A stretch of DNA of 64,000 nucleotides. Source: Chloranthus sessilifolius. Its lineage: Eukaryota; Streptophyta; Magnoliopsida; Chloranthales; Chloranthaceae. The notes under the pieces are model-generated. The model was not told the DNA's origin. It did not search any database and worked only from the letters and a program-made list of their open reading frames with translations. The DNA lies in contig CM037590.1 in NCBI GenBank assembly GCA_021018995.1, positions 40,550,287 through 40,614,286 of the forward strand, written 5' to 3'. This document shows, piece after piece, positions 19,837 to 31,390 of the stretch (position 1 is the stretch's first letter; every line of letters starts with the position of its first letter). Made by a program: the position numbers and the translations under genes.

Positions 19837-22086
19837 GGCCTTGTTTGATAATGTGGAAATGTAATTTCATAGCAGAAATGAAATTTAGCTTCCAATTGTT
19901 GTAGTTTGATAACTATTTAAGGAGATGGAAATGAAATTAAGTTGACTCCACATGGATATTGAATTTCTATACACCAAATCATTTTAAGAGGAACATTTCA
20001 ACCTATTAAGTGGCTGAAATTGAGTTTCCTACTAACAAACTAATAATTTTTTGTCATTGCAAATCTAAAGATACTTGTAAAAAACCTAAAAGCAATTTTT
20101 TTTTTTTTTATTATTAAAAAGTAACTTCAATTTCTATGACCATCATACCAGTACGATCACTATGACGCCCACATTATCTACATCATACTCTTTTAAGCTA
20201 ATATTTGACTTTAGTCAAAGTTTAAATTTTAATCAAACTTTAATTGGATTTATAAGCTATATAAAGTTTTGACTTTTGATCAAATTTTGACTACTAAAAC
20301 ATGATAATAAGTTGTAAGTTAGTAATATATTATTAATTTTTTAGGGATCAAAGGTTGACTTTAAGGTCAAACTTTGACTTTTAATTAAAATTTTACTTTT
20401 TATTAAACTTTGACTCCAATAATTTGATGGCGAAAAAAGGATACTGCCGTATTGATGTATAATGTGATACTAGATTCTCAATTATATTAGTCAATACTTT
20501 GACCTTTAGTCAAACATTGACTTTTAGTTAAAGTTTGACTTTTGATCAAACTTTGACTTTTACACAAAATTTATTTTTAGTCAAACTCAAAACTTGCTTA
20601 TAGATAGAGTCTACTACTACATAAATTTATATCGTATCAGTGTAAGTTTTTCTTGGTCAAAGTTTGACTTTTGGTCAAAGTTCGATTTTCTATAATTTTA
20701 ATTTATAATTTTTTAATTATAAATTTTTATTAGTGAAAAAATATAATTAAAATATCTATCATTATTTTAATTTATAATTTGAAAATATATTGCCTCACTT
20801 TTATTAGTCAAAGTTTGACTTTTAGTCAAAATTTGACTTTTATTCAAATTTTGACTTTAGTCAAAATTTGAAAAGTATATCTTGACAGTAGATGATGATT
20901 ATTACTGTTGTTATTTGTATTTTGGTAATGAAAATTTTTATCAATCAAAGTTTGATATTTGGTCAAACTTTGACCTTTTAAACCCAATTTGATTTTTTTT
21001 AACTTCTGTATCCCCAATGAGATTATCATTTTATTAAATTTTTTTTTTTTAGTAAATTAACAAATTTTATTTTACTTTATTTTATATTTGATCAAAGTTT
21101 GACTTTTTTAAAAGTTGATATTTAGTCAAATTTTTTACTAGTGTAACTTAGTGATGGATACAAATACCTTATGTTAACTTGTAGGTTGGCGATTAATTTG
21201 TAGGTGATGGATATGAATATGAATCCATCACTAGTGTAACCTTTTGATGGATACAAATACGTTATATTAATTTATAGGTTGTCGAATTTTTAATTGGTCA
21301 AAGTTAAAAAAATTGGTCAATGTTTGACTTTTTAAAAAATTGTATTTTCTTTCAAATTTAAAAATTGAATTTTGTTCCAACATGTAACCTTATAAGACAT
21401 ACTAGCATTTATTATATAACTTTGTACTTTAGTCTTAAATTTTTTTATTAATTAAAGTTTTACGTTTGATCAAAATTTGACTTTTATTAAAAGTAGATAT
21501 TTGATCAAATTTTGACTAGTATAACCTAATGATGTATATAAATATTGTTATATTAATTTGCAGTTGAATTTTTGTAACTTGTTAGTATATTGCAAAATTT
21601 TCTCTTGGTCAATATTGAAATTTTGGTTAAAGTTTGATTTTTATAAAAATTTAATTTCATTTCAACGTATAAACTTATATTAGATACTAGCATTTACAAC
21701 TTTATTATTTAGTTTTATATATTTTTTTTAATCAAAATTTTAAGTTTGTTCAAAGTTTGACTTTTTATTTGAGTTTGACTTTTCAAACTCACTTATATAA
21801 CTTAGTAATAAATAATAATTATTATGATATTAATTTGTAACGTAATAGAATATCATTAAAAAAATAATTGGTTAATATTTGACTTTAATAATAAATTATC
21901 AAAACTTAAAAACTCATTTTCAAAGATACTAATCAAACAAGTGAGATCAATTCCCAATGAAATTTATTTCTAACACACTAATCAAATAGTAAAAAATTCA
22001 TTTATAGAGGAAATCATTTCGCAGGAGATCAACTAAAAAATTAATTTCATTTCATCTTTATAATTTCATTGTTATCAAATAGGGCC
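19837..22086. mobile_element. PIF/Harbinger-like non-autonomous element filled with TTGAC/GTCAA motifs
   Basis: The inverted ends GGCCTTGTTTGATAA and GGCCCTATTTGATAA (right end inverted) continue for about 50 bases of GAAATGAAATT-type similarity. TAA flanks both ends (19834-19836 and 22087-22089), the 3-bp target duplication expected of PIF/Harbinger. The 2.25-kb interior has no transposase. From about 20195 to 21900 it is a dense, irregular array of TTTGACTTTTAGTCAAA-like units: I count roughly two dozen TTGAC and about fifteen GTCAA. Confidence 0.75.
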
Positions 22087-22199
22087 TAAATGCACATCAA
22101 CTTTTACTATCTTCGCACTCAGTGCAAGAAGAAAGGCGTATGCATAGCAGCCCTCTTTTTCTGAAACCCAAAGGTGTCATCCTAGATGCTTTAATGAGC

Positions 22200-23060
22200 T
22201 ATTCTACAATAAGCGTTCACCATTACTTGAAATCTCGAGCGTCAGTGATATGAGATTATGAGAGTGAATTTTATTTCACCCAGAGATGCAATATAAAAAA
22301 TATTTATTATATATTTTTATTTATATAAGATTTTAGGCCGTTGAAAGTGTATTAATTATTATGTTTATACACACGGCGCTATGTTATTGTACCGTATTCT
22401 ATCTATTGATAATCTCATGAACGGCTTTGGCTTTCATTGTGTGTTCAAATCTCTAAACTCTAATATCCGATATTATTTTATTTCATGGCTCACATTGAAG
22501 ATCATTGATTCGAATCTATGCAATTGATTTATAGGTGTTATTTTTTAACTATGATATATTCCAATCATGCACAAACACTTCAACTATTTAGATTGATCAT
22601 ATATTTTCTGCGAGACATAATTATGAAATATTCTTTAATGGTGTAAGATTAAATATCTATTTTAATGATGTAAGATCATTGAATAGGTCATTTCACCCCA
22701 ATGGGGATTATTTTGCAATGGGCGAAAGCCTAGCAGAGCAATGCCATGTGGAGGTAGAAGGCCCACAGGTCATGAACTTTTCCTGTAGAAGAATCAATGA
22801 CAACATCCGGATAATAAGTATCGGCTAACTCTGTGCCAACAGCTGGGGCAAGACAGAGGATGTAAGCATTATCGAGAATGATTGGGTGCAAAGCGTTTGT
22901 AAGTGGCTTTTCAAGTCCACCATCAAATCCCAGGCTCAACCCAGTGGTGGAAACTACCAAGCTGGAGTATCGCCGAGATGTCTCGGTCTAGAGGTTGTAT
23001 AAGACAACTCTGAAATTCAAGATTTCAAACTCCACCAGCATGGGTGGTAAAGCTGTGTGA
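22200..23060 (+). repeat. Dispersed repeat, family R3, copy 1 (interrupted by exon-like segment)
   Basis: It shares an ordered series of blocks with 52470-52830 (same orientation) and 55590-55960 (inverted): TTGATTTATAGGTRT, TTAACTA, TTCCAATCA, ACTTGAAC-like, TTTAGATTGAT, TTTAATGGTGTAAGATCA, TTTCACCC, then CGAGATGTCTCGG and AAATTCAAGATTTCAA. The order is conserved over about 400 bases. The element type is unclear. Only in this copy does about 260 bases of other sequence lie between TTTCACCC and CGAGATGTCT. Confidence 0.6.
22704..22966 (-). pseudogene. Exon-like open segment captured inside the R3 repeat
   Basis: The minus strand is open for 76 codons from 22960 to a stop at 22730-22732, starting LVVSTTGLSLGFDGGLEKPL and including ADTYYPDVVIDSSTGK and DLWAFYLHMALLC. 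Composition looks like real protein, unlike the low-complexity frames around it. A CCAG just upstream could be a splice acceptor. There is no ATG at the start. I do not recognise the family. The absence of this segment from the two other R3 copies suggests a captured host exon, now without a promoter of its own. Confidence 0.4.
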
Positions 23061-24600
23061 CTACATGACATGCCGAGTCTTCCATGCATTGGAAGTTACA
23101 TAATCACAGAGACATGTGGACTGCATCATGGGCGGACACTCCTTGTAATAATGTAAGCTAAAGACATAAATGCCCTTTGTTTTTAAAATAGTTCAAAATA
23201 TAATTTTATAACAGAAAAAAATGGGAATTCTTATTATTTTAATAAAAAATAATAAAAGGCCACTACTCACTACTGCTCTTGTGCATACAACCATAAGGGT
23301 TGCTAGAGTGGTAGACAGGATACAAACCTAACCTCTGACTTTTTACGCCGAACTCATACTCGCATTTTTCACACTTCGACTGCCCAACCTTTCTATTCTC
23401 GCACCAAGTAATGGCCCCTATTTTAATAAAAACTGATACTTTATGATATTCGGACTTCTCTCATTATTGTAGAAAAGATTGACATTCATTCTCAAGATTC
23501 TCCATTTGCTAGATGGCAAGTTTGCAAACCATTTAAACATTATATTCATCAATACTTAGATTCCAACTGTACAACAATCCATTTCTAGAATCAGTGAACG
23601 ATTAAAAATTTATAATCAAAGTCAGATAAAAGAATGTTCTATGACAAAGATCGACTCTCGCACTGGCATCATAAAGTTAAGATGCACCTAGTACCCCATT
23701 GAATCCTGTCTAAATCTGGCTCCACAGATGCTGCGGCCCCTGAAAATCATTGAGATTCAGTTTTGATAGATTCATGGCTAAATGGTGTTTCATAACCATA
23801 TGATGCCAGTTACACACTGACACCCCATTAATCCTAAATAAAACAATGTTTTTACGCACTCAATTTAAATTCCGAAAGCGTACAGTGGGTGACCTCATGA
23901 TGCTTCCTTTATGATTATTTTTTTTGGTTCTCTTTGGTACGATGAGGAAGAAACCTGACAGATCATGGCCAAGAGCTTGTAATAGAGAACTCATTTTTAT
24001 CTGCAACACAACTCACTCATAAGCAGAAAATGATGTATTAAAAAAAATTAATGAAAAGGACATCAATGTAGTGGACCATAGTTTGAAACATCAGTACTTG
24101 ATGAAAAAGCTTGGCTGAGTACTTGTTTTTGTAGAGGGTACCAAATTCTATACCAAGTATTCAAATAACTTAGCTGGGGTCAGACATGGAACTCCGAAGC
24201 TTGTAAACATTGGACCCTAAATCCAAAAGTATGCGACGAGAATTACAGTACATGTGTGGTTCACAATATCGCATTACCTGTCATAAATATTGATGAATGC
24301 CCTTATGCTGGGCCTCACTGAACCTCGCCGTTTCAATTTAGGTTAATTTCCACATATCCTATACCCTTAGTGCGAATAAAGAATAATATTTTCCCATTTA
24401 TTAATATGGAAGAAAAATGAGAAACAAAAGCTAATTTGGGTTAATTTAATTCTCTATTATTTCTCCTGCAATGTAAAAATTGATTCATTTTGATCACAAA
24501 AACAACCTTCCCAACTAATTAATCAATTAAAAAAAAAAATCAAATTACAACCCAATTTCAAACACTGACCTTCATTTTGTTAGACACTGGAAGCCGTGTG
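23061..24600. other. Intergenic DNA downstream of the ABHD17 gene
   Basis: AT-rich, without an open frame of note. It should contain the 3' end of the ABHD17 transcript on the minus strand; an AATAAA on that strand lies at 24397-24402, too distant from the stop to call confidently. Confidence 0.4.
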
Positions 24601-24872
24601 CTTGAAACAGTCGATATTGCACAACCCGACCGATCTCATCATCTCTCCAAAGCTGCCAACATTTCATTCAAATAGTCAAGAAAACAAGATTTTTACACCA
24701 TAAACTATACAGAACACACATATTGAAAAAGGGTGGTAAAACTAAGGTAGTCCCTACCGACCAGCTCACTTTCGGTCCCACAGGGTCAAATGCAAGACCC
24801 ATGAGACCAAACAGTACAGCAGTAACTAGAGACTACCAGATCAACCCTGGAAAACCAAAAAAGAAGACAACA

Positions 24873-27800
24873 CTATGAGCTAGTCCAAGTTCTATCCGAC
24901 CGATCAATGCTGTTCCTCGACCTCTCGGGATTGTCCATGCTGGTCCTTGCCTTTACGGAGCGATCCGTGCTTTTCCTTGATTTTTCTCTCCTATCAGTGC
25001 TTCCCCTTGATTTCTCTCGGTCTGTGCTATTCCTAGAGATCTCCATACCATCAGAGCTTTTGTGAGCATTTCCCGATATATCTGTGCTCTGTTGAGCTCC
25101 ATTCCTAGTGTTAGGCAGTTTTTCAATCCCCGATATGAACTTTCTGAGATGCCTTAAGTACTCTGGGTAGAGTTCTAAGTTACAATGGTTCCCTCCTTTA
25201 ACCCATAATGGCTCGTACTTCACTTTACAAAGCTCCCAGAGTTGCTTACCATGGGAGAAATCCACGACTTCATCAGATGTTCCCTGTACGCACCAAAATC
25301 ATCTACATTATTCGTTGATCGATACTCATGAATATTTTGATTATAGATGATGCTAAATAATATTTACTTTGTGCTCTCTTGTTTCCCTTGTCTAGCCCAA
25401 CTGGCATATTTAACCAACTCATGGGGCTTAGACCTGTAGAACAATGGAAGGTTGACAATATTGCAACCTCACGGTCGCCGGTTCAAGCCCAGCTTACCTA
25501 TAAATAAAAAAACTCGTACCCCCAAATTTGGCATTGTTACCTATGAATCCAGAGTGAGGTCAATAGACGATTTTTCATATGCAGAAAACATGGCAGATTT
25601 TCTAGCATTAAGAGACATTTTCCCATATATTGCGATAAAGAATAAAGGCTATTAAGCTATAAGAGATGCGACCTAGAATAGTATGAACTATGAGGCCATA
25701 ATGGTCCTTTTGAGGTGTGGTCCATCATGAGCTAAAATCACATATTATATTCTCATCAATGGTCATTTTTTTTTAATAAAAAAAAATATAATGTTGGAGC
25801 ATCATCCCCACACTGGAGCATATTCCCATGCTCTAAATAAGGAATTAAAAATTAAGTTGCAAGGGTAACTTTATAACGAATTGAGCTAAAACAGAAAAAT
25901 CTGCCACAAATGAGATGAATACAAACCCATGTGATTGAATGGAAAATATATGGCTCCTTTTAATGCAGGAAAAGTATTCCGGTCAGTTCTCGAACCGAGG
26001 GATTTTTTTTATGGATTTTGGCTCCTTATGCAGTTATATTGGGGATTTGGAAGGAAAGAAACAAAAGGGTATTTGATGATGGTCGTTCTATGGTGAATGT
26101 GATGCCGGATCTACCCTGTTTTTTATCTGTGGTGGGCAATTGCTATCAACAGAATAGACATGAGTTTCTCCCAGCTGTGAGGCTCTTAATCAGAGGATTA
26201 GTGAGGTATTAGGAGTATCCTATAACTGTGGGGCTGTTTGAGATTTGCCAGGGAGTGATGGGTTCTCCTCTGGGTCTCTTGCTGGCCTGTGGTTTCAAGT
26301 TTGGGTGGATATTAGCACTGGTTTGTGGTGCTGTTTGTGCTGAATGCTCTATTCTGTTCCTGTGGGCTATCATCCCTATTTGCAACTCGCAATGGGGGCT
26401 CTTAAGGCTCATTTTGTACTTACTCTCAGCTATTCTATGCAAATTTATCTTAACGAGATGAATAAATAAACTAATTTTTGGATTCAATAAAGAAGCTTTA
26501 AAGCAAATAACTATGGTAGGTTCTAGAGTGAGAAAAAAATTCTAGTCAATCTACTGTAAGAATAAAGTGCACAAGTTAGATACTACAATCAACATCACAT
26601 CGGAAACATATAACTTGAAATAAATTGAGCATATTCCCTAACTAGTACAAAATGCAATCCAGGGGCATATCAGTGACTGAGTAAATGGCTGGCCAACCAA
26701 TGCATAAAAATGCTACAACTAATAATGTCAATAATTCAAATGATTTAAGGAAAACAAGATTAAAAAAAAGAAGAAGCTTCATACTAGAAATACTCACATG
26801 AATTACCAGAACCGGAGAGTTGATGAGTGGAATTTTATCAATGTTCTGCACAAAGCACGAACAAGGACTCATTATTGGTCAATAACGTTTCAAAATATTA
26901 TTAAATAAAAAAAGTCCTAAATATAACAAAGAAAAGAAATGAAACCTTATAAATGTCAAACCAATATGTACGCTTCACGCGATACATGACGCGCACACCA
27001 GATAAAATCGGGCTATGCAGCACAACAGCTCTCAATTGAGGCAAACCGGTAGCTAATTCTAAAGTAGGGCCACTACCAACTGACTGTCCGTATAAAATGA
27101 TATCTTCCTCCTTGGCTCCAAAGGTCTCTTCAAGGCATCTATAAGCAGCCTCGATGTCCTCGTAGGTATTCTGCTCGCTTGGCTATATAAAAATAACATA
27201 TATCAAATCCTGTTTGATATTTATTCCTATTATTATTTTTTAGTACATTATACACAACATAAACTGCTGAAAATGAAATGTCAAACCTTTCCAGATGACT
27301 GTCCATACCCAGAATAGTCGTACCTGTAAAGTATGCTATCAAAGTTAAATAGGAGACAATCTGCTTGAAAATTCCTACGAGTAGGAAGATAACCAAGTAA
27401 CGGATACAAAATTTCACAAATAGAAGTCACAAAGAAAGTGTGGCACCATGATCCCTTAGATTTAAATGCTTGAGATTTGTTTATTTATTATTACTCATCA
27501 TGCACCTAATCCAGCTAAAAAATTGTTGATATTAAATTAGGCTCAAATCCAATGTGTCGATGTAAACCTAACTGGTTATTATAAACTTTGCTGCAGTCCA
27601 ATTGGTGACATTTCTGCAATCAATGGGCCACCTCTTGGCAGAGATATAACCTAAAATTGCACCATTGGGTTCAATAGTGGACTTTTTGGTAGACCACTCA
27701 TCAACTAAAACTAAAAAGTAGGCCAGATGGTTAATTAAAAGTTGAAATAATTAAATAATATGTACTGTCATATTTTCTATTATGCTGTCGAATAACAAAA

Positions 27801-29947
27801 GCAATTTGCAGATGCTATGCAAGCTGTAACAGCCTGAAGGATAGGACCCATAAAACTTAAACCTAGACCATGAGGTCAACTCTACATGGGGGTGAGGGGT
27901 AGCTAGAATCTAATCTATGAACTTGGCATATATACCATACGCCCTAAATGCTGGCCAATTATACTGACCACAGAAAACATGTTAGTAAAAGTCACAGGAT
28001 GGAAATTGTCAGATAAACCTAAAAATTGGGAAAAGCAATAAAATAAATAATCAAAATCAACTATCTTAAATGCAATTCCCTATAAGCTATAGGGAAGGGA
28101 TGGCGCATCAGCCTTGATCCTATAAGACTTCTAACAAAAAATCACAAAATTCCACATTAAAAACTCAATCAATACCAACAACAGTATAGAAGAATATCAA
28201 TACATCAACAACATCAAGAACTTCAAACATGTTTTCCACTCAATTCCATGAAAAGAAGGAATAAAATATAACAAAAGATAGGAATCTGTAAATCTAAGTG
28301 TATCAAATCAAATCCATGTATCTGTTCAATTATATTTGAGAGTTAGCTAGAATCTAACTTATGAACTCAGCATATCAACCCTTTCTTCTATGCTGTAAAA
28401 GCAACAAAATTCATATAAATAATCCAATAGAAAAATATATTAGAAGTACATCCCATAATGAAATCTCTAACATTTCCATCAAAAGAAACCAAAATTTCAG
28501 ATACCACAAAAGTTGAGAATCTACGAGGTATCTATCTCACCCATAAACATTGTGTATTTTACTTTGTGCATTAGATAGAATTGACTCTCAGAAACCAAAT
28601 TCACACCAATCCCTCACGAACTGTGAATCCAATCAAACAAACTAATAAATGAATTATCACAATATTCCAGGATATTTTTATCTTGATTTCACGATTATAG
28701 TCACCAAAGTCTGTGACTTTTTAAAAAGTTGTGAATTTTGCAATTAAAATCGCAATTAATTCACAAATTTTTCAATAAATCGTGACTTTTTCAACTTTTA
28801 TAAAAAAAATATATATATATATATTTGTGCTTTTTGATTTTATTTTTTAAAATTTTTAATTTTTCTCCATTTTTCCTATTTTTGCCGAACCGATCCCAAT
28901 TTTCCTCTTGCCGACTTATTCCCAAACACCAACTTGGGGAATATGAGCTCTCTGAGTGTATGGCAACTTGCCAACCGTGAAAAGCAAACCAAACTGTAAA
29001 TCAGGTAAAAACCTAGGCAATGAACTTCTTCGTCGGTAAAATATAATATTCAGCCCCACCAGAAAGAATCACATCAAAACCATAGTGAACAAGTAGGGTT
29101 TCGGAAATAAACCGGCTTGGAAAAAATCTGGCAAATTTGGTCAAATTCGGGAAAAAAGTTCAAAATTTGAAAATTTGAAATAAAAAATATATTAATTAAA
29201 AGCTATAAAAATTGAAAAACAGAAGTTTTCTTACCAAAATCGGGGAAAAAGTTGGAAAATTCTTGTACAATTCACGAAATTTGTCATTTATTCGGAACAA
29301 ATATGATTTTTCAAAAAATGCGAATAATTTGAATTTTATTTGTTTTTTTTTTCAAAAATTCGCAAATTATTCACGACATTTTCAAAAAGTCGGCTTACTT
29401 GCTCACTACGATCAAAAGTCATAAAATCCACTTGGACAAATAAACTCTAAATCCAAAACGATCCAAAAAACTCCACATAACAAAACTTGTCATCATCATC
29501 ATCAAGAACCTGTAAATTTAAACCATAACAGATCATACTCATAAAATCCATATGGACAAATACACTCTAAATAAAAAGAGAAACCAAAAAACTCCAGATA
29601 ACTAAACTCATCATCATCATCAAAAATCTATAAATTTAAACTCACCCCATTAAATTGACTTGGAGATGATGACTCAGCTCCGTAAATAGCTCAAACATCT
29701 GCCCTAAATCAGCAGCGTTCCCATGAGAATACAACAGAGTCAGAGTCGCCGCCGGATTCTTCACATATATGGCTACTATTTCGTTACCCTTCTTCGTACA
29801 TAGCTTCAGAACATCAACATTATCTCTCCAAGAAACGTCAGAGATCCTCATCTTCCCCGACGGTTCATCGACGACCAGCTTATACGACGGAGGATTTGGC
29901 GGGAAGAAGGCGAATTTTGAGGCCATGGAAGAAGTTACAGCTCCCAT
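24873..29947 (-). CDS. ABHD17: ABHD17-type alpha/beta hydrolase domain protein (putative protein depalmitoylase)
   Basis: Five coding exons on the minus strand, all with GT/AG borders and consistent phases: 29646-29947, 27287-27323, 26946-27182, 26798-26845 and 24873-25283. They total 1035 bases for 344 residues. It starts [20 protein letters not shown], the conserved start of plant members; Gly2 with Ser6 fits an N-myristoylation signal. Core motifs in order: [12 protein letters not shown] (oxyanion-hole region), [12 protein letters not shown], the nucleophile elbow GQSVGSG, Asp in GTSDEVVD, and the catalytic His in GGNHCNLE. Animal ABHD17 enzymes are membrane-associated thioesterases that remove palmitate from proteins; the plant role is inferred. 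The C-terminal tail of about 70 residues is Ser/Arg/Asp-rich with repeated STDR/SRKS-like units and is probably disordered. Intron 1 (2.3 kb) and intron 4 (1.5 kb) hold transposons. Confidence 0.93.
25385..25515 (+). mobile_element. tRNA-like SINE, copy 2, in ABHD17 intron 4
   Basis: It has a pol III A-box match TAGCCCAACTGG (25393-25404) and B box GGTTCAAGCCC (25480-25490), then AGCTTACC and an A-rich end. The A-to-B distance, about 75 bases, is longer than in a standard tRNA. The segment from AATGGAAG to AGCTTACC recurs at 4484-4540 on the other strand. No target duplication was identified. Confidence 0.45.
25985..26465 (+). pseudogene. 5'-truncated LINE fragment in ABHD17 intron 4
   Basis: The plus strand encodes [21 protein letters not shown] near 26016-26080, the Trp-x-x-Trp/Lys-Glu-Arg-Asn signature that closes the zinc-binding region of plant L1 reverse transcriptases. 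About 390 bases of 3' UTR-like sequence follow, ending in an AATAAATAAA tail. It is antisense to the gene. Its 5' edge and target duplication are not resolved. Confidence 0.7.
29081..29410. mobile_element. hAT-type MITE in ABHD17 intron 1
   Basis: The inverted ends are CATAGTGAACAAGTAGGG and CGTAGTGAGCAAGTAAGC (right end inverted). Flanks ATCAAAAC (29073-29080) and ATCAAAAG (29411-29418) form an 8-bp duplication with one mismatch. The interior is AT-rich with inverted TTTCAAAAA/GAAAAA blocks. Confidence 0.8.
29411..29643. repeat. 120-bp tandem duplication beside ABHD17 exon 1
   Basis: The units start at 29420 and 29540, both with CATAAAATCCA then TGGACAAATA and a CATCATCATC run, and both end TAAATTTAAAC. 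The second copy abuts the exon 1 donor (GTGAGT at 29645-29640), so the duplicated sequence is the start of intron 1. Confidence 0.8.
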
Positions 29948-30306
29948 TTCTGCACTCCAAATGTCAAAAATAAAATAAGAAAAATCTAGCTTTTTCGGAT
30001 GATTAGATTGGGGGATGAAAACAAAGTTGTGATCTTGGTTTCGGCATGACGATGCAGAAGTGGAAATCGGAAGTTATATGAGAGACGGGATTAGGGTTTT
30101 GGGGTTTGATATGATAATTTAGGATTTATGTTTCTCTGTTCCTTGTGTGTGGGGATTTGGTAGAGGTTTTGAAGTTTCGAAGAAGGAAAGGTGCAAGAAA
30201 GGAAGGTGACAGAGAGAAAAGAGCGAGCGGAGGAGAGGGGGAGATTTTTGAGAGGAATTTTCGGTGATGAACAAGATTCTTACACGTGTGATCATTAATG
30301 GGAGAT

Positions 30307-30316
30307 TAAATATAGC
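30307..30316 (-). promoter_or_regulatory. Possible TATA box of the ABHD17 gene
   Basis: The minus strand reads CTATATTTAA about 360 bases upstream of the start codon, followed by a pyrimidine-rich leader (CTCTCCGCTCGCTC type) as in many plant 5' UTRs. No other support. Confidence 0.35.
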
Positions 30317-30639
30317 TTGTGGGAGGCATATAACTTTTAAAATATATGATCGTGGCGGATAATGAGCTTGAATCCTGGGTAATGACTGATGAAGATGTAT
30401 TAAAGAAAGGACATTTTTATACAGTGGATAATTTTTTTTACAGACAGTTTTGCAGCCAATCACATTGCACCACCTAACCTCCTTGCAAAATTGTCAACCC
30501 TTTATAATTACATGTTTGGACGTTTTCTGTTGGACAATATTACTATCCAAGCATGAGGTGGTTGTAATCACCGATATAAACATTTAAATGACAAAAATAC
30601 CCTACGTATACCTTATTTTTCTTCCCTCTGTTTTAAACC

Positions 30640-31033
30640 CGTGGACTACCTGGATTGAGATGATGGAGCTCCTTTTACACCCACAATTGGATCTTGAGAC
30701 CATAACATATTACCAAATGATCAATTTTTTATTTCATATAAACATATTCTTAAAAAATAGCTTTAAAATCATGTGGCACATATCATGCTCAAATACATTT
30801 TTTGAGTCATTTTTTGGAGATATGTATCACATGAAATCAAAAACAGAATGTCGGCTGGTAAGTTCACGGTCTTAAGATCCATGTGTGGAAGTTTGGGGTG
30901 AAAAAATGATCTCCATCTTCTGAGTGTAAGCAGTCCGTTGGTTTTACTGGGATCCAAGCATAGGCCAACTGGGATCCAAGTATAGGCGCACTCTGAAATT
31001 GCATAGGTGTGAACATAGGTACAACCCTCTTTT
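30640..31033. mobile_element. Fold-back MITE, family FB-A, copy 4
   Basis: Arms carry GGATCTTGAGACCAT and its mirror ACGGTCTTAAGATCCAT, TTTTTATTTCATATAA against CATGAAATCAAAAA, and a central ATGTGGCACATATCATGCTC. The right outer end, inverted, reads AGGGTTGTACCTATGTTCAC, the family terminus with two extra bases. It lies about 300 bases beyond the presumed ABHD17 promoter. A more decayed relative follows at 31140-31390. Confidence 0.75.
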
Positions 31034-31390
31034 ATATTGTAGTCATCAACGGCTATTTGTAATGTTGCATATAATTTAAATGAAAAATTTTGATATTTTA
31101 AAAACCGTCCAATACTAATTAAATTGTTGAAAGTTATGATGTAAAGATTTTTACTGACAAATATTCATATGAAACATTATCTCTATCATCTTACTATATT
31201 CAATTAGAGCTCATCAATTGATTCAATGGTTGATTTTATTGAATCAAATGATAAAGATAGTCATCCGTATCAATCTTTGATACCGAAGGTCTTTATATTA
31301 TGGCTTTTAAATCTGACAACTCAATGGTGTTTCATGTGAGTCTGGGTGACACATGTCCAAAAAATACCAAGATTTCCTTCTTAAATCATA

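Noticed and set aside
23281-23330. tRNA-like GGGTTGCTAGAGTGGTAGAC
   Set aside because: It resembles an A box, but no B box or cloverleaf follows.
26209-26487. Frames on both strands inside ABHD17 intron 4
   Set aside because: They lie in the 3' UTR-like part of the LINE fragment and are not conserved motifs.
30119-30463. 114-codon minus-strand frame upstream of the ABHD17 start
   Set aside because: It coincides with the presumed promoter and pyrimidine-rich 5' UTR and has no recognisable domain.
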